DNA of 64,000 nt from Saccharomonospora viridis DSM 43017 (GTDB lineage: Bacteria; Actinomycetota; Actinomycetes; Mycobacteriales; Pseudonocardiaceae): the NCBI RefSeq assembly GCF_000023865.1, contig NC_013159.1:682001-746000 (forward strand), given 5' to 3'. Position numbers and translations under genes: made by a program. Shown in pieces: positions 34,313 through 44,500 of this stretch; positions within the stretch are counted from its first letter, which is position 1; each line of letters opens with the position of its first letter. The notes under the pieces are model-generated. The model saw only the letters and a list, made by a program, of their open reading frames with translations, searched no databases and was not told where the DNA came from.

Positions 34313-35493
34313 CCACCATCGAGATCCCCGACGGTTCGCTGTTCGGGGTGGACAACCTGCCCTACGGTGTCTTCTCCACACCGGGCACCGCCCCCCGCGT
34401 GGGAGTGCGTGTGGGGGACTCCGTCGTCGACCTCGCCATGGCGCTCGGCGACGACGTGTTCGCCCAGCCGACGTTGAACGCGTTCATGGCCCAGGGCTAC
34501 CGGCGATGGGTGGAGGTGCGTGAGCGGATCACCGAGCTCGTCTCCGGTGACGTGCCCGACGCGGCCGTGCATCCGGTGGACGAGGTGCGGCTGCACCTGC
34601 CCGTGGAGGTCGGCGATTACGTCGACTTCTACGCCTCCGAACACCACGCCACCAACCTCGGCAAGCTGTTCCGGCCCGGCGCGCCGCCGCTGATGCCGAA
34701 CTGGAAGCACCTCCCCGTCGGCTACCACGGACGTGCGGGCACCGTGATCCTGTCCGGCACCGACATCGTGCGTCCGTGTGGACAGCGCAAGGCGCCCGAC
34801 CAGGACACCCCCACGTTCGGCGAGAGCCAGCGGCTGGACATCGAAGCCGAGCTGGGCTTCATCGTGGGGACCGGCTCGGAGCTCGGAACCCCTGTTCCGG
34901 TGGACGAGTTCGGGCAGCGGGTGTTCGGCGTCGTCATCCTCAACGACTGGTCGGCCCGGGACATCCAGTCGTGGGAGTACGTACCGCTCGGTCCGTTCCT
35001 CGGCAAGAGCTTCGCCACGTCGATCTCGCCGTGGGTGGTTCCGCTGCTCGCCCTGGAGTCGGCGAGGGTCGACACGCCGAAGCAGGACCCGGAGCCGCTG
35101 CCGTACCTGCGGGAGACCTCGCCGTGGGGACTGGACATCGACCTGGAGGTGGAGCTGAACGGCCAGGTCGTCAGCCGGCCGCCGTACCGCGAGATGTACT
35201 GGTCGCCCGCGCAGATGTTGGCGCACATGACGGTCAACGGCGCGTCCTCGCGCACCGGTGACCTGTTCGCCTCCGGCACGATCTCCGGCCCGGAGCGGGA
35301 CCAGCGCGGTGCCTTCATCGAGATCACCTGGGGTGGCAAGGAACCGCTGCAGGTGGGCGGCGAGGAGCGGACGTTCCTGCAGGACGGTGACGAGGTCGTC
35401 CTGCGGGCCACCGCACCCGGCGCGGGTGGCGGACGGATCGGCTTCGGTGAGGTGCGTACGCGCATCCTGCCCGCGAAGGGTGTCGCGAAGTGA
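34309..35493 (+). CDS. fahA: Fumarylacetoacetase
   Basis: 394 residues. It hydrolyses fumarylacetoacetate to fumarate and acetoacetate, the last step of homogentisate degradation. Family marks are DYVDFYASEHHATNLGKLFRP-type N-terminal motif (around residues 105-125), the metal-binding DIEAELGFIVG, LNDWSARDIQSWEYVPLGPF and GKSFATSISPWVVPL. ATG 34309 overlaps the previous stop, with GAAAGGA upstream; an in-frame ATG at 34282 lacks this support. Its product acetoacetate is the substrate of the CoA-transferase encoded next. Confidence 0.93.
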   Translation: MTTIEIPDGSLFGVDNLPYGVFSTPGTAPRVGVRVGDSVVDLAMALGDDVFAQPTLNAFMAQGYRRWVEVRERITELVSGDVPDAAVHPVDEVRLHLPVEVGDYVDFYASEHHATNLGKLFRPGAPPLMPNWKHLPVGYHGRAGTVILSGTDIVRPCGQRKAPDQDTPTFGESQRLDIEAELGFIVGTGSELGTPVPVDEFGQRVFGVVILNDWSARDIQSWEYVPLGPFLGKSFATSISPWVVPLLALESARVDTPKQDPEPLPYLRETSPWGLDIDLEVELNGQVVSRPPYREMYWSPAQMLAHMTVNGASSRTGDLFASGTISGPERDQRGAFIEITWGGKEPLQVGGEERTFLQDGDEVVLRATAPGAGGGRIGFGEVRTRILPAKGVAK

Positions 35494-36257
35494 CGGGCAA
35501 AGTCGTCGCGACCGCCGCCGAGGCGGTCGCGGACATCCCCAGCGGCGCTTCCTTGGCGGTCGGCGGATTCGGTTTGTGCGGCATCCCCGACACGCTGATC
35601 GCCGCGATCGCCGAGGGCGAGGCCACCGACCTGGAGGTGTTCTCCAACAACTGCGGTGTGGACGGCCACGGCCTCGGGGTGTTGCTGGAGGCCGGTCGCA
35701 TCCGCAGGATCACCGCGTCCTACGTCGGGGAGAACAAGGAGTTCGCCCGCCAGTACCTGGCCGGGGAGTTGGAGGTGGAACTGACCCCGCAGGGCACGCT
35801 CGCCGAGAGGCTGCGTGCGGGCGGTGCGGGTATCCCCGCCTTCTACACGCCGGCGGGGGTCGGTACACCTGTGGGCGACGGTGGGCTGCCGTGGCGGTAC
35901 GACGCCGAGGGCAACGTCGCGGTGGCGTCTCCACCGAAGGAAGTGCGGGTGTTCAACGGCAAGCGCTACCTGTTGGAGGAGGCGATCGTCGCCGACTTCG
36001 CATTGGTGCACGCCGAGATCGGTGACACGCAGGGGAACCTGGTCTTCAACAAGACGGCGATGAACTTCAACCCGCTCGCCGCCATGGCGGGACGGATCAC
36101 CATCGCCGAGGTGGAACGACTGGTGGAGCCGGGCGAACTGGACCCGGCCCAGGTGCACCTGCCCGGGGTGTTCGTCCAGCGCATCGTCCACACCGGACCG
36201 CAGAACAAGCTGATCGAGAAACGCACCGTGCGCCAGACAGAGGTGGCGAAGGCATGA
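35490..36257 (+). CDS. scoA: 3-oxoacid CoA-transferase subunit A
   Basis: 255 residues of the CoA-transferase family I alpha subunit: [22 protein letters not shown] (the glycine-rich start) and [17 protein letters not shown]. With subunit B it moves CoA from succinyl-CoA to acetoacetate, giving acetoacetyl-CoA for thiolysis. Placement right after fumarylacetoacetase, which makes acetoacetate, supports this substrate. GTG 35490 overlaps the previous stop by 4 bases, and its own stop overlaps scoB. Confidence 0.92.
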   Translation: MTGKVVATAAEAVADIPSGASLAVGGFGLCGIPDTLIAAIAEGEATDLEVFSNNCGVDGHGLGVLLEAGRIRRITASYVGENKEFARQYLAGELEVELTPQGTLAERLRAGGAGIPAFYTPAGVGTPVGDGGLPWRYDAEGNVAVASPPKEVRVFNGKRYLLEEAIVADFALVHAEIGDTQGNLVFNKTAMNFNPLAAMAGRITIAEVERLVEPGELDPAQVHLPGVFVQRIVHTGPQNKLIEKRTVRQTEVAKA

Positions 36258-36922
36258 CCGAGACGACGACCGCGCGCAGCGCGACGGCCACCGGGTGGTC
36301 CCGGCAGGAGATGGCCGCCAGGGCGGCACGGGAACTGCGGCCGGGGGAGTACGTCAACCTCGGCATCGGACTGCCCACGCTGATCCCGAACCACCTGCCC
36401 GACGGTGTGGACGTGATCCTGCACAGCGAGAACGGCATCCTCGGTACGGGTCCGTACCCGCTGGAGGACGAGGTCGACCCCGACCTCATCAACGCGGGGA
36501 AGGAGACGGTCACGGTCAATCCGGGTGCCGCGTTCTTCGACTCCGCGTTGTCGTTCGGCATGATCCGCGGTGGACACATCGACACGGCCGTACTGGGCGG
36601 CATGCAGGTGTCCGCCACCGGTGACCTGGCCAACTGGATGGTGCCGGGCAAGATGGTCAAGGGCATGGGCGGCGCGATGGACCTCGTGCACGGTGCCCGC
36701 AGGGTGATCGTGTTGATGGAACACACCGCCAAGGACGGCAGTCCGAAGATCCTCAACCGGTGCACGTTGCCGTTGACGGGCGAAGGGGTCGTCCAGCGGA
36801 TCATCACGAACCTGGGTGTCCTCGACGTGTGTGACTCGCGGGGGCTCGTGCTGCGCGAGCTCGCCCCGGGGGTGACGACCGAACAACTCGTCGCGGCCAC
36901 CGAGGCCCCGGTGACCGTCTGA
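36254..36922 (+). CDS. scoB: 3-oxoacid CoA-transferase subunit B
   Basis: 222 residues, beta subunit of the succinyl-CoA:acetoacetate CoA-transferase. The catalytic glutamate is in [14 protein letters not shown] (E59), which forms the glutamyl-CoA intermediate. Other family blocks are [19 protein letters not shown] and [19 protein letters not shown]. Last gene of the homogentisate operon; a strong bidirectional terminator follows 18 bases after its stop. Confidence 0.93.
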   Translation: MTETTTARSATATGWSRQEMAARAARELRPGEYVNLGIGLPTLIPNHLPDGVDVILHSENGILGTGPYPLEDEVDPDLINAGKETVTVNPGAAFFDSALSFGMIRGGHIDTAVLGGMQVSATGDLANWMVPGKMVKGMGGAMDLVHGARRVIVLMEHTAKDGSPKILNRCTLPLTGEGVVQRIITNLGVLDVCDSRGLVLRELAPGVTTEQLVAATEAPVTV

Positions 36923-36939
36923 CGGAGGCGAAGGGACGA

Positions 36940-36973
36940 CGAAGGCCCACCCCGAGACCGGGGTGGGCCTTCG
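36940..36973. terminator. Strong bidirectional terminator
   Basis: Perfect 15-bp stem (36940-36954 with 36959-36973, arm CGAAGGCCCACCCCG) and a 4-base AGAC loop. It sits between the convergent scoB and transporter genes and can serve both. Confidence 0.88.
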
Positions 36974-36993
36974 TCTTGGCGTGCTCGTCCTCG

Positions 36994-38355
36994 TCAGACG
37001 ATCTTCTCGAGGTCGACGCCTTTGGTCTCCCTACTCGTGGCCACCGCGATGAACGTGATCGCCATGGTGATGACCAGATAGCCGATGACCATGCCGACAC
37101 CGAAGGTGTCGACCAGCCAGATGGCGATGAACGGAGCCGGGGCACCGGCGATGATCGACGAACCCTGGTACACCAGCGACGAGCCCGCGTAGCGGTACCG
37201 GGTCGGGAACAGCTCGGTGATCCACGCGGCCTCGGGACCGGCCAGCATGCCGTGGAAGAACGTGCCCACGCAGACACCGACCCACAGCAACGGCACGCTC
37301 TCGAACTGCACCAGCCAGAAGAACACCGGTGCCCAGACGATCAGCACCCCGGTCGGAATCAGCATCGCGACCTTCCGGCCGACCCGGTCGGACCACGCAC
37401 CGCCGCTGATCATGCCGAGGAACTGGAACACCGACCCGAAGGTCACCGCGAGCATCACGTCACCACGGTCGAACTCGAAATACGTGGTGGCGTAGGCGAT
37501 GACGAACGTCGTGTAGATGTAGAACGCGATGTTCTCGCCCAACCGCTGCCCGAGTCCGTGCAGCACCTGGCGGGGGCGCCGCAACGCGAGCACGATGCTG
37601 GACTTCTGCTTCTCGGTGGAGGTGCTCTTGCTCGTCTTCGCCGCCTGGGCCTGTGCCTGGCGGAACACGGGCGATTCCTCGACACCGCGCCGGACCCAGA
37701 AGCCGATGGCCAACAACGGGATGGCGATCAGGAACGCGATACGCCAGCCCCACGACTCGAAGGTGGCCTCGCTCATCGTCAGGGTCAGCACGGTGATGAC
37801 CGCGGTGGCCAGCACGGTCCCGGCGGGAGCGCCCGCCTGTGGCCACGAGGCCCAGAATCCGCGACGTTTAGGTTCGCCGTACTCGCTCACCAACAACACG
37901 GCCGCGCCGAACTCACCGCCCAGGGCGAAACCTTGGATCAGGCGAAGACCGACGAGCAGGAAGGTCGCCGTGATACCGATGTCGGCGTACGTCGGCAACA
38001 GGCCGATGGCCGCCGTCGCCGTGCCGAGCAGCAGGAACGTCACGACCAGCATGGGTTTGCGGCCGAACCGGTCACCGAGGTGACCGAAGACGATTCCGCC
38101 GAGGGGACGGGCGAAGAAGCCGAGCCCCTGAGTCGCCAGAGCCATCAGCAGACTGGCGATACCGCTGTCGCTGGGGAAGAACAGCGGCCCGAGGACCATG
38201 GCCGCCAGTACGCCGTAGATGGCGAAGTCGTACCACTCCAAAACGGCGCCGGCCATGCTGCCGGTCAGGACCCGCCTGAACATACGTGGAGTCGTGCGCC
38301 CTCCGCCGTTGTTCCCAGCGGCGTCGGTGGGAATTGCGTCAACGGCTGATGCCAT
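36994..38355 (-). CDS. MFS transporter, metabolite:H+ symporter (MHS) type
   Basis: 453 residues with twelve predicted membrane helices. Typical MHS features are the opening RRVLTGSMAGAVLEWYDFAIYG, the loop GHLGDRFGRKPMLVV between helices 2 and 3, GLRLIQGFALGGEFGAAVLL and ELFPTRYRYAGSSLVYQ. MHS carriers import organic acids, osmolytes or shikimate-like acids; the substrate here is not evident. It is 69 bases downstream of the P450 gene on the same strand, with AAGGAACC before its ATG, so the two are probably co-transcribed and may move the P450's substrate or product. Confidence 0.9.
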   Translation of the reverse strand: MASAVDAIPTDAAGNNGGGRTTPRMFRRVLTGSMAGAVLEWYDFAIYGVLAAMVLGPLFFPSDSGIASLLMALATQGLGFFARPLGGIVFGHLGDRFGRKPMLVVTFLLLGTATAAIGLLPTYADIGITATFLLVGLRLIQGFALGGEFGAAVLLVSEYGEPKRRGFWASWPQAGAPAGTVLATAVITVLTLTMSEATFESWGWRIAFLIAIPLLAIGFWVRRGVEESPVFRQAQAQAAKTSKSTSTEKQKSSIVLALRRPRQVLHGLGQRLGENIAFYIYTTFVIAYATTYFEFDRGDVMLAVTFGSVFQFLGMISGGAWSDRVGRKVAMLIPTGVLIVWAPVFFWLVQFESVPLLWVGVCVGTFFHGMLAGPEAAWITELFPTRYRYAGSSLVYQGSSIIAGAPAPFIAIWLVDTFGVGMVIGYLVITMAITFIAVATSRETKGVDLEKIV

Positions 38356-38424
38356 TGAGGGTTCCTTTCACATATTGCGCGGGCCGCCCCTTCGCGGCCC
38401 GCTGTTCCGGGAGTGGGCCGGCGG

Positions 38425-40791
38425 TCAGAGCTCGAGTGTGAGCGAGTCGCCGCAGGCACGAGAGCAGCACGTCATCATCTTGTTGTTGAGCGCGCGCTCC
38501 GATTTGGTGAGCACCTTGTCGCGGTGGTCGATCTCGCCGGCGGAGACGGCGACCTCACAGCTGCCGCACAACCCTTCCTCACAGTCGCTCGGCACGTCGA
38601 TGTTGGCGGCGCGCAGAGCGTTGAGGACGGTTTGATCCGCGGCGACCCGGATGGTGATCCCCGAGTCGGCGAGCTTGACGTCGAACGCGTGTTCCTTCTC
38701 GGGGTCGAGTTCGCCGAGGTCGCTGGAGAAGTGTTCGACGCGCAGGGCCTCCTCGGGCCAGTGCTGGGTCGCCTCGGCCAGCGCGTCGAGCAGTCGTTGT
38801 GGCCCGCACGCGTAGATCTGCGTGTCGTCCTGCGGTGTCCTCAGCAGTTCCTCGACGTCGAGCCGGGTGCCCTCGTCGGAGATGTGCAGTGTCAGCCGGT
38901 CGCCGTGGTCGCGGACGACCCGGTCGAGGAACGCCATCGCGCTACGCGTCGAGCCGCAGTAGTGGAACTCGTAGTCCTTGCCTTCGCGGCGGGCGTGGTC
39001 GGCCATCGTCAGGATCGGGGTGATGCCGATGCCTCCGGCGATGAAGATGTAGCGCTGTGTGTCCGGGTTCAGTTTGAAGTGGTTGCGCGGTCCGCGGATG
39101 TGCAGCGTGTCCCCGACGGACAGCTGTTCGTGCACGTATCGGGAGCCGCCGCGGCTTTCGGGGTCCTTCAGCACGGCGATCTGGTAGGACGACCGGTCGT
39201 CGGGGTCGCCGCACAGTGAGTACTGTCGCGACAGTTCCCCGAGTTCGACGTCCACATGCGACCCAGGCGACCACTTGGGCAGCGGCCTGCCGCGCACGTC
39301 GGCGAGGGTGATCCGCACGATGTCGTCGGCCTCGTGGGAGATCTCGCGCACCGTCATCGTGCGGGTGATGGTGCGTTTGGACGGTTGTCCGATCTTGATC
39401 TTGAGCTGCCGGTCGAGGATCTCCGGGTTCTCACGTTCCGGGTTCTTCGCCGGGTCCCACTGCACCCACAGGTGCTGTGGGCCGCGGAAGGAGGTGTTGG
39501 GCAGGTAGGTGAACTCCTGGTCCGGCACCAGCTCCATGTGCGGAATCCGCTTGGTGAGTTCCTCCAGGAAGATCTGGATCTCCATGCGGGCGAGGTTCTT
39601 GCCCATGCACTGGTGGGAGCCGTACCCGAAGCTCAAGTGGTCGCTGGCGTTCTCCCGACGGATGTCGAGCTCGTCCGGGTTGTCGAAGAACCTCTCGTCG
39701 TGGTTGGCCGAGGTGTTGACGATCAGCAGCTTCGCGCCCTTGGGGATCTTGACGCCGCCGATCTCGGTGTCCTTCGTGGCGACCCGCCGCCACGCGATGA
39801 TCGAGCCGGCGAACCGCAGGCATTCCTCGACCGTATTGGGGATCAGGCTCGGGTCGGCGCAGATCTCCTCCCACAGGGTGCGGTGCTCCAGCAGGAGTTT
39901 GATCGCGTTGGTGGCCGCGAGCGCGGTGGTCTCGTGCGCGGCGACGATCCCGGCCATCATCATCGAGTGCAGGTAGGAATCGGTGATGATGTCGGGCATC
40001 TGCGGCTGTAGGCGGATGCCGTACTGCATCCAGCCGGGGCCGGAGGGGTCCTCGCGCATCTTCTCGAGCACCTCGCCCGCGTACTGCCAGAACTTGCCGA
40101 CGTTCTCGGCGACGGCGACCTGTTCCTCGGGTGCGGGGCGGCCCCAGGTGTTGATGGTGTGCGCGACGGAGTACTTGCGCAGGGTCTCGTGGTCCTCCTC
40201 GGGAACGCCGAGGAAGTGCAGGGCGACCGTCAGCGGGACCTCGTAGAGCATCTCGTCGACGAGTTCGGCCTTGCCCCGGTCGATGAAGCTGTCGACGCGC
40301 TCCCGGACCAGCTTGCGCACCATCGGCTCGTGCTGGGCCAGGTGTGGTGGGGTGAACGGTTCCATCAGCGCGCGCCGGCGGGGCATGTGCGCGGGCTCGT
40401 CCTCGTTGACCAGCGTGCGGCCCATCGCGTAGTTGTACTTGGCGAGCACCGCGTTCGCCTCGTCGTTGAACGGGGTGATCTTCTCCAGCACGTTGGCGGG
40501 CGAGAACGTGATGTTGTCACGGAAGACCGCCTTCACGTCCTCGTACCGCGTGACCACCCAGTAGTCCAGTTTGGGGCTGTAGAACACGGGCTCTTCGTCG
40601 CGGGACCAGCGCAGTGAACCTGGAGGGTCTTCCTGGTAGGGCCCGGTGAACGGATCGAAAGCCGCCGCGTTGGCCGACACGGGGCATCCCGTGGGGTCGA
40701 GGCGGGAATGGTCGATGGGACATCCACCCGGGGATTCGGTGACCGCGGTGCCCTTTCCATTGGTGCTGGCAGACGCCGACTCCGCGCCCAT
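38425..40791 (-). CDS. Self-sufficient cytochrome P450, CYP116B type (P450-FMN reductase-2Fe2S)
   Basis: 788 residues, the length of P450RhF-like enzymes. The haem domain (about 1-440) has the I-helix motif AGIVAAHETTALA and the haem-ligand loop FGYGSHQCMGKNLARM (C395). A short linker leads to a phthalate-dioxygenase-reductase-like FMN/NAD(P)H domain (about 470-690; SRQYSLCGDPDD, FIAGGIGITPILTM) and a plant-type [2Fe-2S] domain with DCEEGLCGSCEV and a final cysteine in CCSRAC. One polypeptide thus carries electrons from NAD(P)H to haem. Known relatives hydroxylate or O-dealkylate small aromatics. GGAGGGA precedes the ATG. A 16-bp palindrome lies 44 bases upstream. Confidence 0.93.
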   Translation of the reverse strand: MGAESASASTNGKGTAVTESPGGCPIDHSRLDPTGCPVSANAAAFDPFTGPYQEDPPGSLRWSRDEEPVFYSPKLDYWVVTRYEDVKAVFRDNITFSPANVLEKITPFNDEANAVLAKYNYAMGRTLVNEDEPAHMPRRRALMEPFTPPHLAQHEPMVRKLVRERVDSFIDRGKAELVDEMLYEVPLTVALHFLGVPEEDHETLRKYSVAHTINTWGRPAPEEQVAVAENVGKFWQYAGEVLEKMREDPSGPGWMQYGIRLQPQMPDIITDSYLHSMMMAGIVAAHETTALAATNAIKLLLEHRTLWEEICADPSLIPNTVEECLRFAGSIIAWRRVATKDTEIGGVKIPKGAKLLIVNTSANHDERFFDNPDELDIRRENASDHLSFGYGSHQCMGKNLARMEIQIFLEELTKRIPHMELVPDQEFTYLPNTSFRGPQHLWVQWDPAKNPERENPEILDRQLKIKIGQPSKRTITRTMTVREISHEADDIVRITLADVRGRPLPKWSPGSHVDVELGELSRQYSLCGDPDDRSSYQIAVLKDPESRGGSRYVHEQLSVGDTLHIRGPRNHFKLNPDTQRYIFIAGGIGITPILTMADHARREGKDYEFHYCGSTRSAMAFLDRVVRDHGDRLTLHISDEGTRLDVEELLRTPQDDTQIYACGPQRLLDALAEATQHWPEEALRVEHFSSDLGELDPEKEHAFDVKLADSGITIRVAADQTVLNALRAANIDVPSDCEEGLCGSCEVAVSAGEIDHRDKVLTKSERALNNKMMTCCSRACGDSLTLEL

Positions 40792-40834
40792 GAGTCTCCC
40801 TCCATACGCCTCTGTACAGGGCTTTTACTTTTAT

Positions 40835-40850
40835 CGAACAGAAGTGTTCG
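40835..40850. promoter_or_regulatory. Palindrome upstream of the P450 gene
   Basis: CGAACAGAAGTGTTCG is a perfect inverted repeat (6-bp arms, GAAG centre), 44 bases upstream of the P450 start codon, in an AT-rich promoter-like segment. It is a likely operator for an unlinked regulator; it does not resemble the palindrome before hmgA. Confidence 0.5.
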
Positions 40851-41451
40851 GTATTAGATGCCGAGGTAGCCTAAAGGCGGCCCACCACCACGGTCAAGGT
40901 GTCTTCGGACGTCACCGACGTATCGATGCCGAGTTGTGGTGAAGTGGCGGTGACAGCGAAGGGCGGCGTGGCGGCTCGCCTCCGGAGAGCGACGCGGCCC
41001 GCGGGCGAGGAGCAGGCGAGCAACGGGGAACGGCTCAGACGATGAAGGTGTCCTCGTAGCCTCGGCCGCCCTCGACGATCACGCGTAGGTCGGCACCCTG
41101 GCGCCGAGGAGGCCGAGGACCCGCGTCGGATCGCTTTCGACCCAGCGGTATGTCGGCCCACGTGCCCTCGGACGATCACGCCGAGGTGGTTGTGGTGGGG
41201 TCGGCGCCCTCGGTAGCTGTGGGCGCTCGACTTTCGAGCCGAACGTCGTCCCTGCCGTCGCAGAGACTCAGGTCTCGAAGGTCGGGGCGCATCGACCCAC
41301 CACCGGGCATCACCCCAGCGCGACGTGGTGGAGTCAGCGCGTCCCAGCGGCACACCGCGGCGTCCGTCGATGCGCACCGCCGTCATGTTCGGCCGGGAAC
41401 ACCTGCCGGCCGGCTGACCGTCGTCGCGGGGCGGACCGAGGCCGACGAAAA
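40851..41451. other. Gene-less stretch with possible decayed coding sequence
   Basis: About 600 bases between the P450 promoter and the glucuronidase terminator have no frame I would call a gene. On the minus strand, fragments look protein-like but sit in different frames: one ends GADLRVIVEGGRGYEDTFIV with a stop at 41035-41037, another reads RWVESDPTRVLGLLGARV just before it, and a third begins MTAVRIDGRRGVPLG near 41387. They could be pieces of one decayed gene. Confidence 0.35.
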
Positions 41452-41490
41452 CGCCGTTGCGGTCGAAGGCGGGTTTCGACCGCAACGGCG
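41452..41490 (-). terminator. Intrinsic terminator of the alpha-glucuronidase gene
   Basis: Perfect 16-bp stem (41452-41467 with 41475-41490, arm CGCCGTTGCGGTCGAA) and a 7-base loop, followed by TTTTC when read on the minus strand. It lies 27 bases past the glucuronidase stop. Confidence 0.85.
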
Positions 41491-41517
41491 CTCATCCGGT
41501 GTTCGTCAGTCACTCAT

Positions 41518-44500
41518 TCAGCGGGCCGGTACCCGATCGCCGCGGCTGTGGATACGGAACCAGTCGAACGCCACCTCGAGGTCGGTGGCCGTCGCGTCCC
41601 CGCTCCACGCCATCAGCCCCGCGCGTTCGGGTTCGGCGCTCAGCGTGGTGGTCCCGAAGTACCGGTAGACCTCGCCGTCGTTGGAGTAGTACGCCTTGTA
41701 GGTGTCGCCGGACTTCGTGAGCCGAAGCCAGATGGCTCCGTCCTCGCCCACGATGCGCTGGGCGTCGGCACCGGTGACCTCCAGGCTCGTCGCCTTGCCG
41801 TCCTCCTCGGCCAGCAGCACGACGTGGAGCTTGTTGATCTCGGCATCCTCGTCGGCCATCTCCCACGCGAGTTTGACGTAGTTGTCGTCATCGGCGTAGG
41901 CGATGAGACCGCCCTGCTCGTTCTCGTGGGCCAGAGGCCGGGAGAAGACGAGCTTCGACTCCGCCGTCCAGTCGCCGTTGACCTCCTGCAGCGCGATGTT
42001 CCTCGCCGGTTCGGTGCCTGTTTCCAGCCCACCTCGTTGCGGGATGATGACGAGTGCCCCGTCGTCGAGCCGCGTGGCGTCGGGGTCGTGTCGCACCCAC
42101 TCCCACCGCTCGTCGAGCTCGTCGGAGTCGAACTCGTCGGAGCCGCTCAAGGCGATGTCGAGGTCCACGGTGTACTCCGAGGAGGCCCCACCGTTGGTCA
42201 CGGTGACGACCGCTCGACCCGTGGGGTGTTCGGCCTGCTCGATGTGTACCGTCGCCGCGGGATCGTGGGCCACGGCCTCCACCGTCGCGACGGAGTCGAC
42301 ATCGGACGGCAGCAGGGCGTTGTAGTGGTGAACGTCCGGGTCGAACGAGTCCAGCCTGGTGCCGTTGACCGACAGGCTCTCCAAGGTGGTGTCGGGTACC
42401 AGTTCGAGGACGTAGTTTTTCACCAGTGGACCGAAGAACGAGCGTCCGGTGACCTTCACCAGCGCCGTCCCCGGCACGCCGTCGGCCTGCGAGACGATCT
42501 CGTAGTCGGCGTCGGGATCGGCCGTCCGCACCTCGGTGATCTCCGGGGAACCGCCTGCGGGCACCGGGATGCGATAACTGTCGGCCGAGAGGTCGAAACC
42601 GCCGTGTTCCGTGCCGTTCACGACGAAGGTCGCCGACACCGGCCCGTCGTCCACCGGGATCTCCCTCCCGCTGAACTCCTGCCAGTACTGCACATTGGTG
42701 TCGCGCCAGTCGGCCGCGTCGATCTCGTGCTGGGCGAGCTTGTCCCGCACCTCGCGCCAGCGTCGGTCGTCGATGAACGGCTTCAGCGAGTCCCACGTCT
42801 CCCGCATCCAGGTCACGTACTGCACGCCCATCTGGTAGCGGTGGACGAGCTCGTCCCAGAAGATCCGGCCGTTGGCCATCGGGCGGTCCCACGGCACGTG
42901 GTGGAACCACATCAGCAGATTCTCCGGTGTGGACTCGATGTCGCCGTAGCGCTCGGCCAGGACGGGGAAGTACTGGGCGGTGAAGTTGCTGCCCGTGGGG
43001 GAGCGGTCGTAGCCGAGACCGACGCTGTCGGCCTTGTTGTAGTAGACCGGGCTCCAGTCGTCCTTCATGAACCACTGGGACGGGTACGGCTTGTAGTGCT
43101 CGCCGTCGGCGAACTGGTGCGCGACACCCAAGGGGGTCTGGTAGCTCACCAGCGCTTCCCAGGAACCCATCATCATCCGCACGATCGTGTCGACGACGTG
43201 GTCGTCGTTGCTCCACGTCATCCGCACCCAGTCGGTGGCGATGTCTGCGGAGTCCTGCGTCCAGTCCCACGCCAGGCGACCGAAGGCGAAGAGGTTGGCC
43301 TGTGAGAAGTGGTGACCCGTGAGGTTGTCGGCGTTGCCGAGGTTCGCCACCCCCACGATCGCCGTGTCCGAGTGGCCCTGGGCCGTGCCGTCCACGACGT
43401 TGCCCACCAGTCGCTTGTCGAGGAGCTCGCCGGCGGCGTCGGTGGCGTAGGTGTCGGTGTTCAACACCTCCTGCCACATGGGCCCGAGGTAGCACAGCAT
43501 CGTGTTCTGGCCGGTGTACTCCTGGGTGATCTGCAGCTCCAGCGCCTGGTTGGTGTTCTCCAACCGGCCGAACATCGGGTTGAACGGCTCGCGGGCCTGG
43601 AAGTCCAGTGGCCCGTTCTTGGTCTGCAGGAACACGTTGTCGGCGAACCGTCCGACCGAGCCGTCGTCCTGGGGCTCGTCGTCGATGGGACCGAACTCCA
43701 GATACGCGCGCTTGAGCCGGTCGTTGTCGACGTCGGCGTTGTAGACGAACGTGCGCCAGTACACCGTCATGCCGAGCGGTTCGAGCGCGGCGGCGATACC
43801 GTTGGCGCCGTCACCGTGGTCGTAGCCGAAGTCCTGGGGGCCCGGTTGTCCCTCGGAGTTCGCCTTCACGGTGAAGCCGATGAAGTCGGGGATCGCCTCC
43901 TGGATCTGCTTGGCCTTCCGGTGCCACCAGTCGCGGAACTCCTCGCCGTACGGGTCGAGCTGATCCTCGGTGAGGGTGTCGGGGGCGAACCGTTCGTCGG
44001 TGGGCGCGGTGTACTTGACGGACAACCCGACCTTGATCCCGTAGGGGCGCAGCGCATCGGCGAGCGCGGCCGTCTGCTCCACGTACTCCCGCGTCAGGTA
44101 GGCGTTGTCCGCGTTGACGTTGTTGATCGTGATGCCGTTGACGCCCACCGAGGCCAGTGCGCGCGCGACCACCAGGTAGCGGTCCAGGATGAGGGGCAGG
44201 TTGCGGTCGGCGCTCTCGCCCGTGGCCGCGAAGTTGAACACGGCGCCGTTCTCGCCGTTCAAGCCGCCCGTCCCGGTGGCATCGTTGCCGGCGTAGAGCC
44301 GTTCGGTCTCCCAGTAGTTCAGGTACCGGTGGGCGATCCTGGGTTTCTCGGTGATGTCCAGGTCGGTGATGGGCTGCTGCGTCTGCATCCTCCGCAGGAA
44401 GGCGAAGGTGCCGTACAACGCGCCGATCTCCGAGTTGGCGGCGATGAGGGTGAAGTCGTGCCGCCCTCGGGAGGCCGAGCGGATCAGATAGCCCTCGTCC

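Noticed and set aside
36976-38349. 457-codon plus-strand frame opposite the MFS transporter
   Set aside because: Mirror frame of a clear twelve-helix transporter; rich in His, Asp, Gln and Arg without any motif.
41548-43305. 585-codon plus-strand frame opposite the alpha-glucuronidase
   Set aside because: Antisense shadow of a recognised GH67 gene; composition is Val/Gly/Arg-rich with no family motif.
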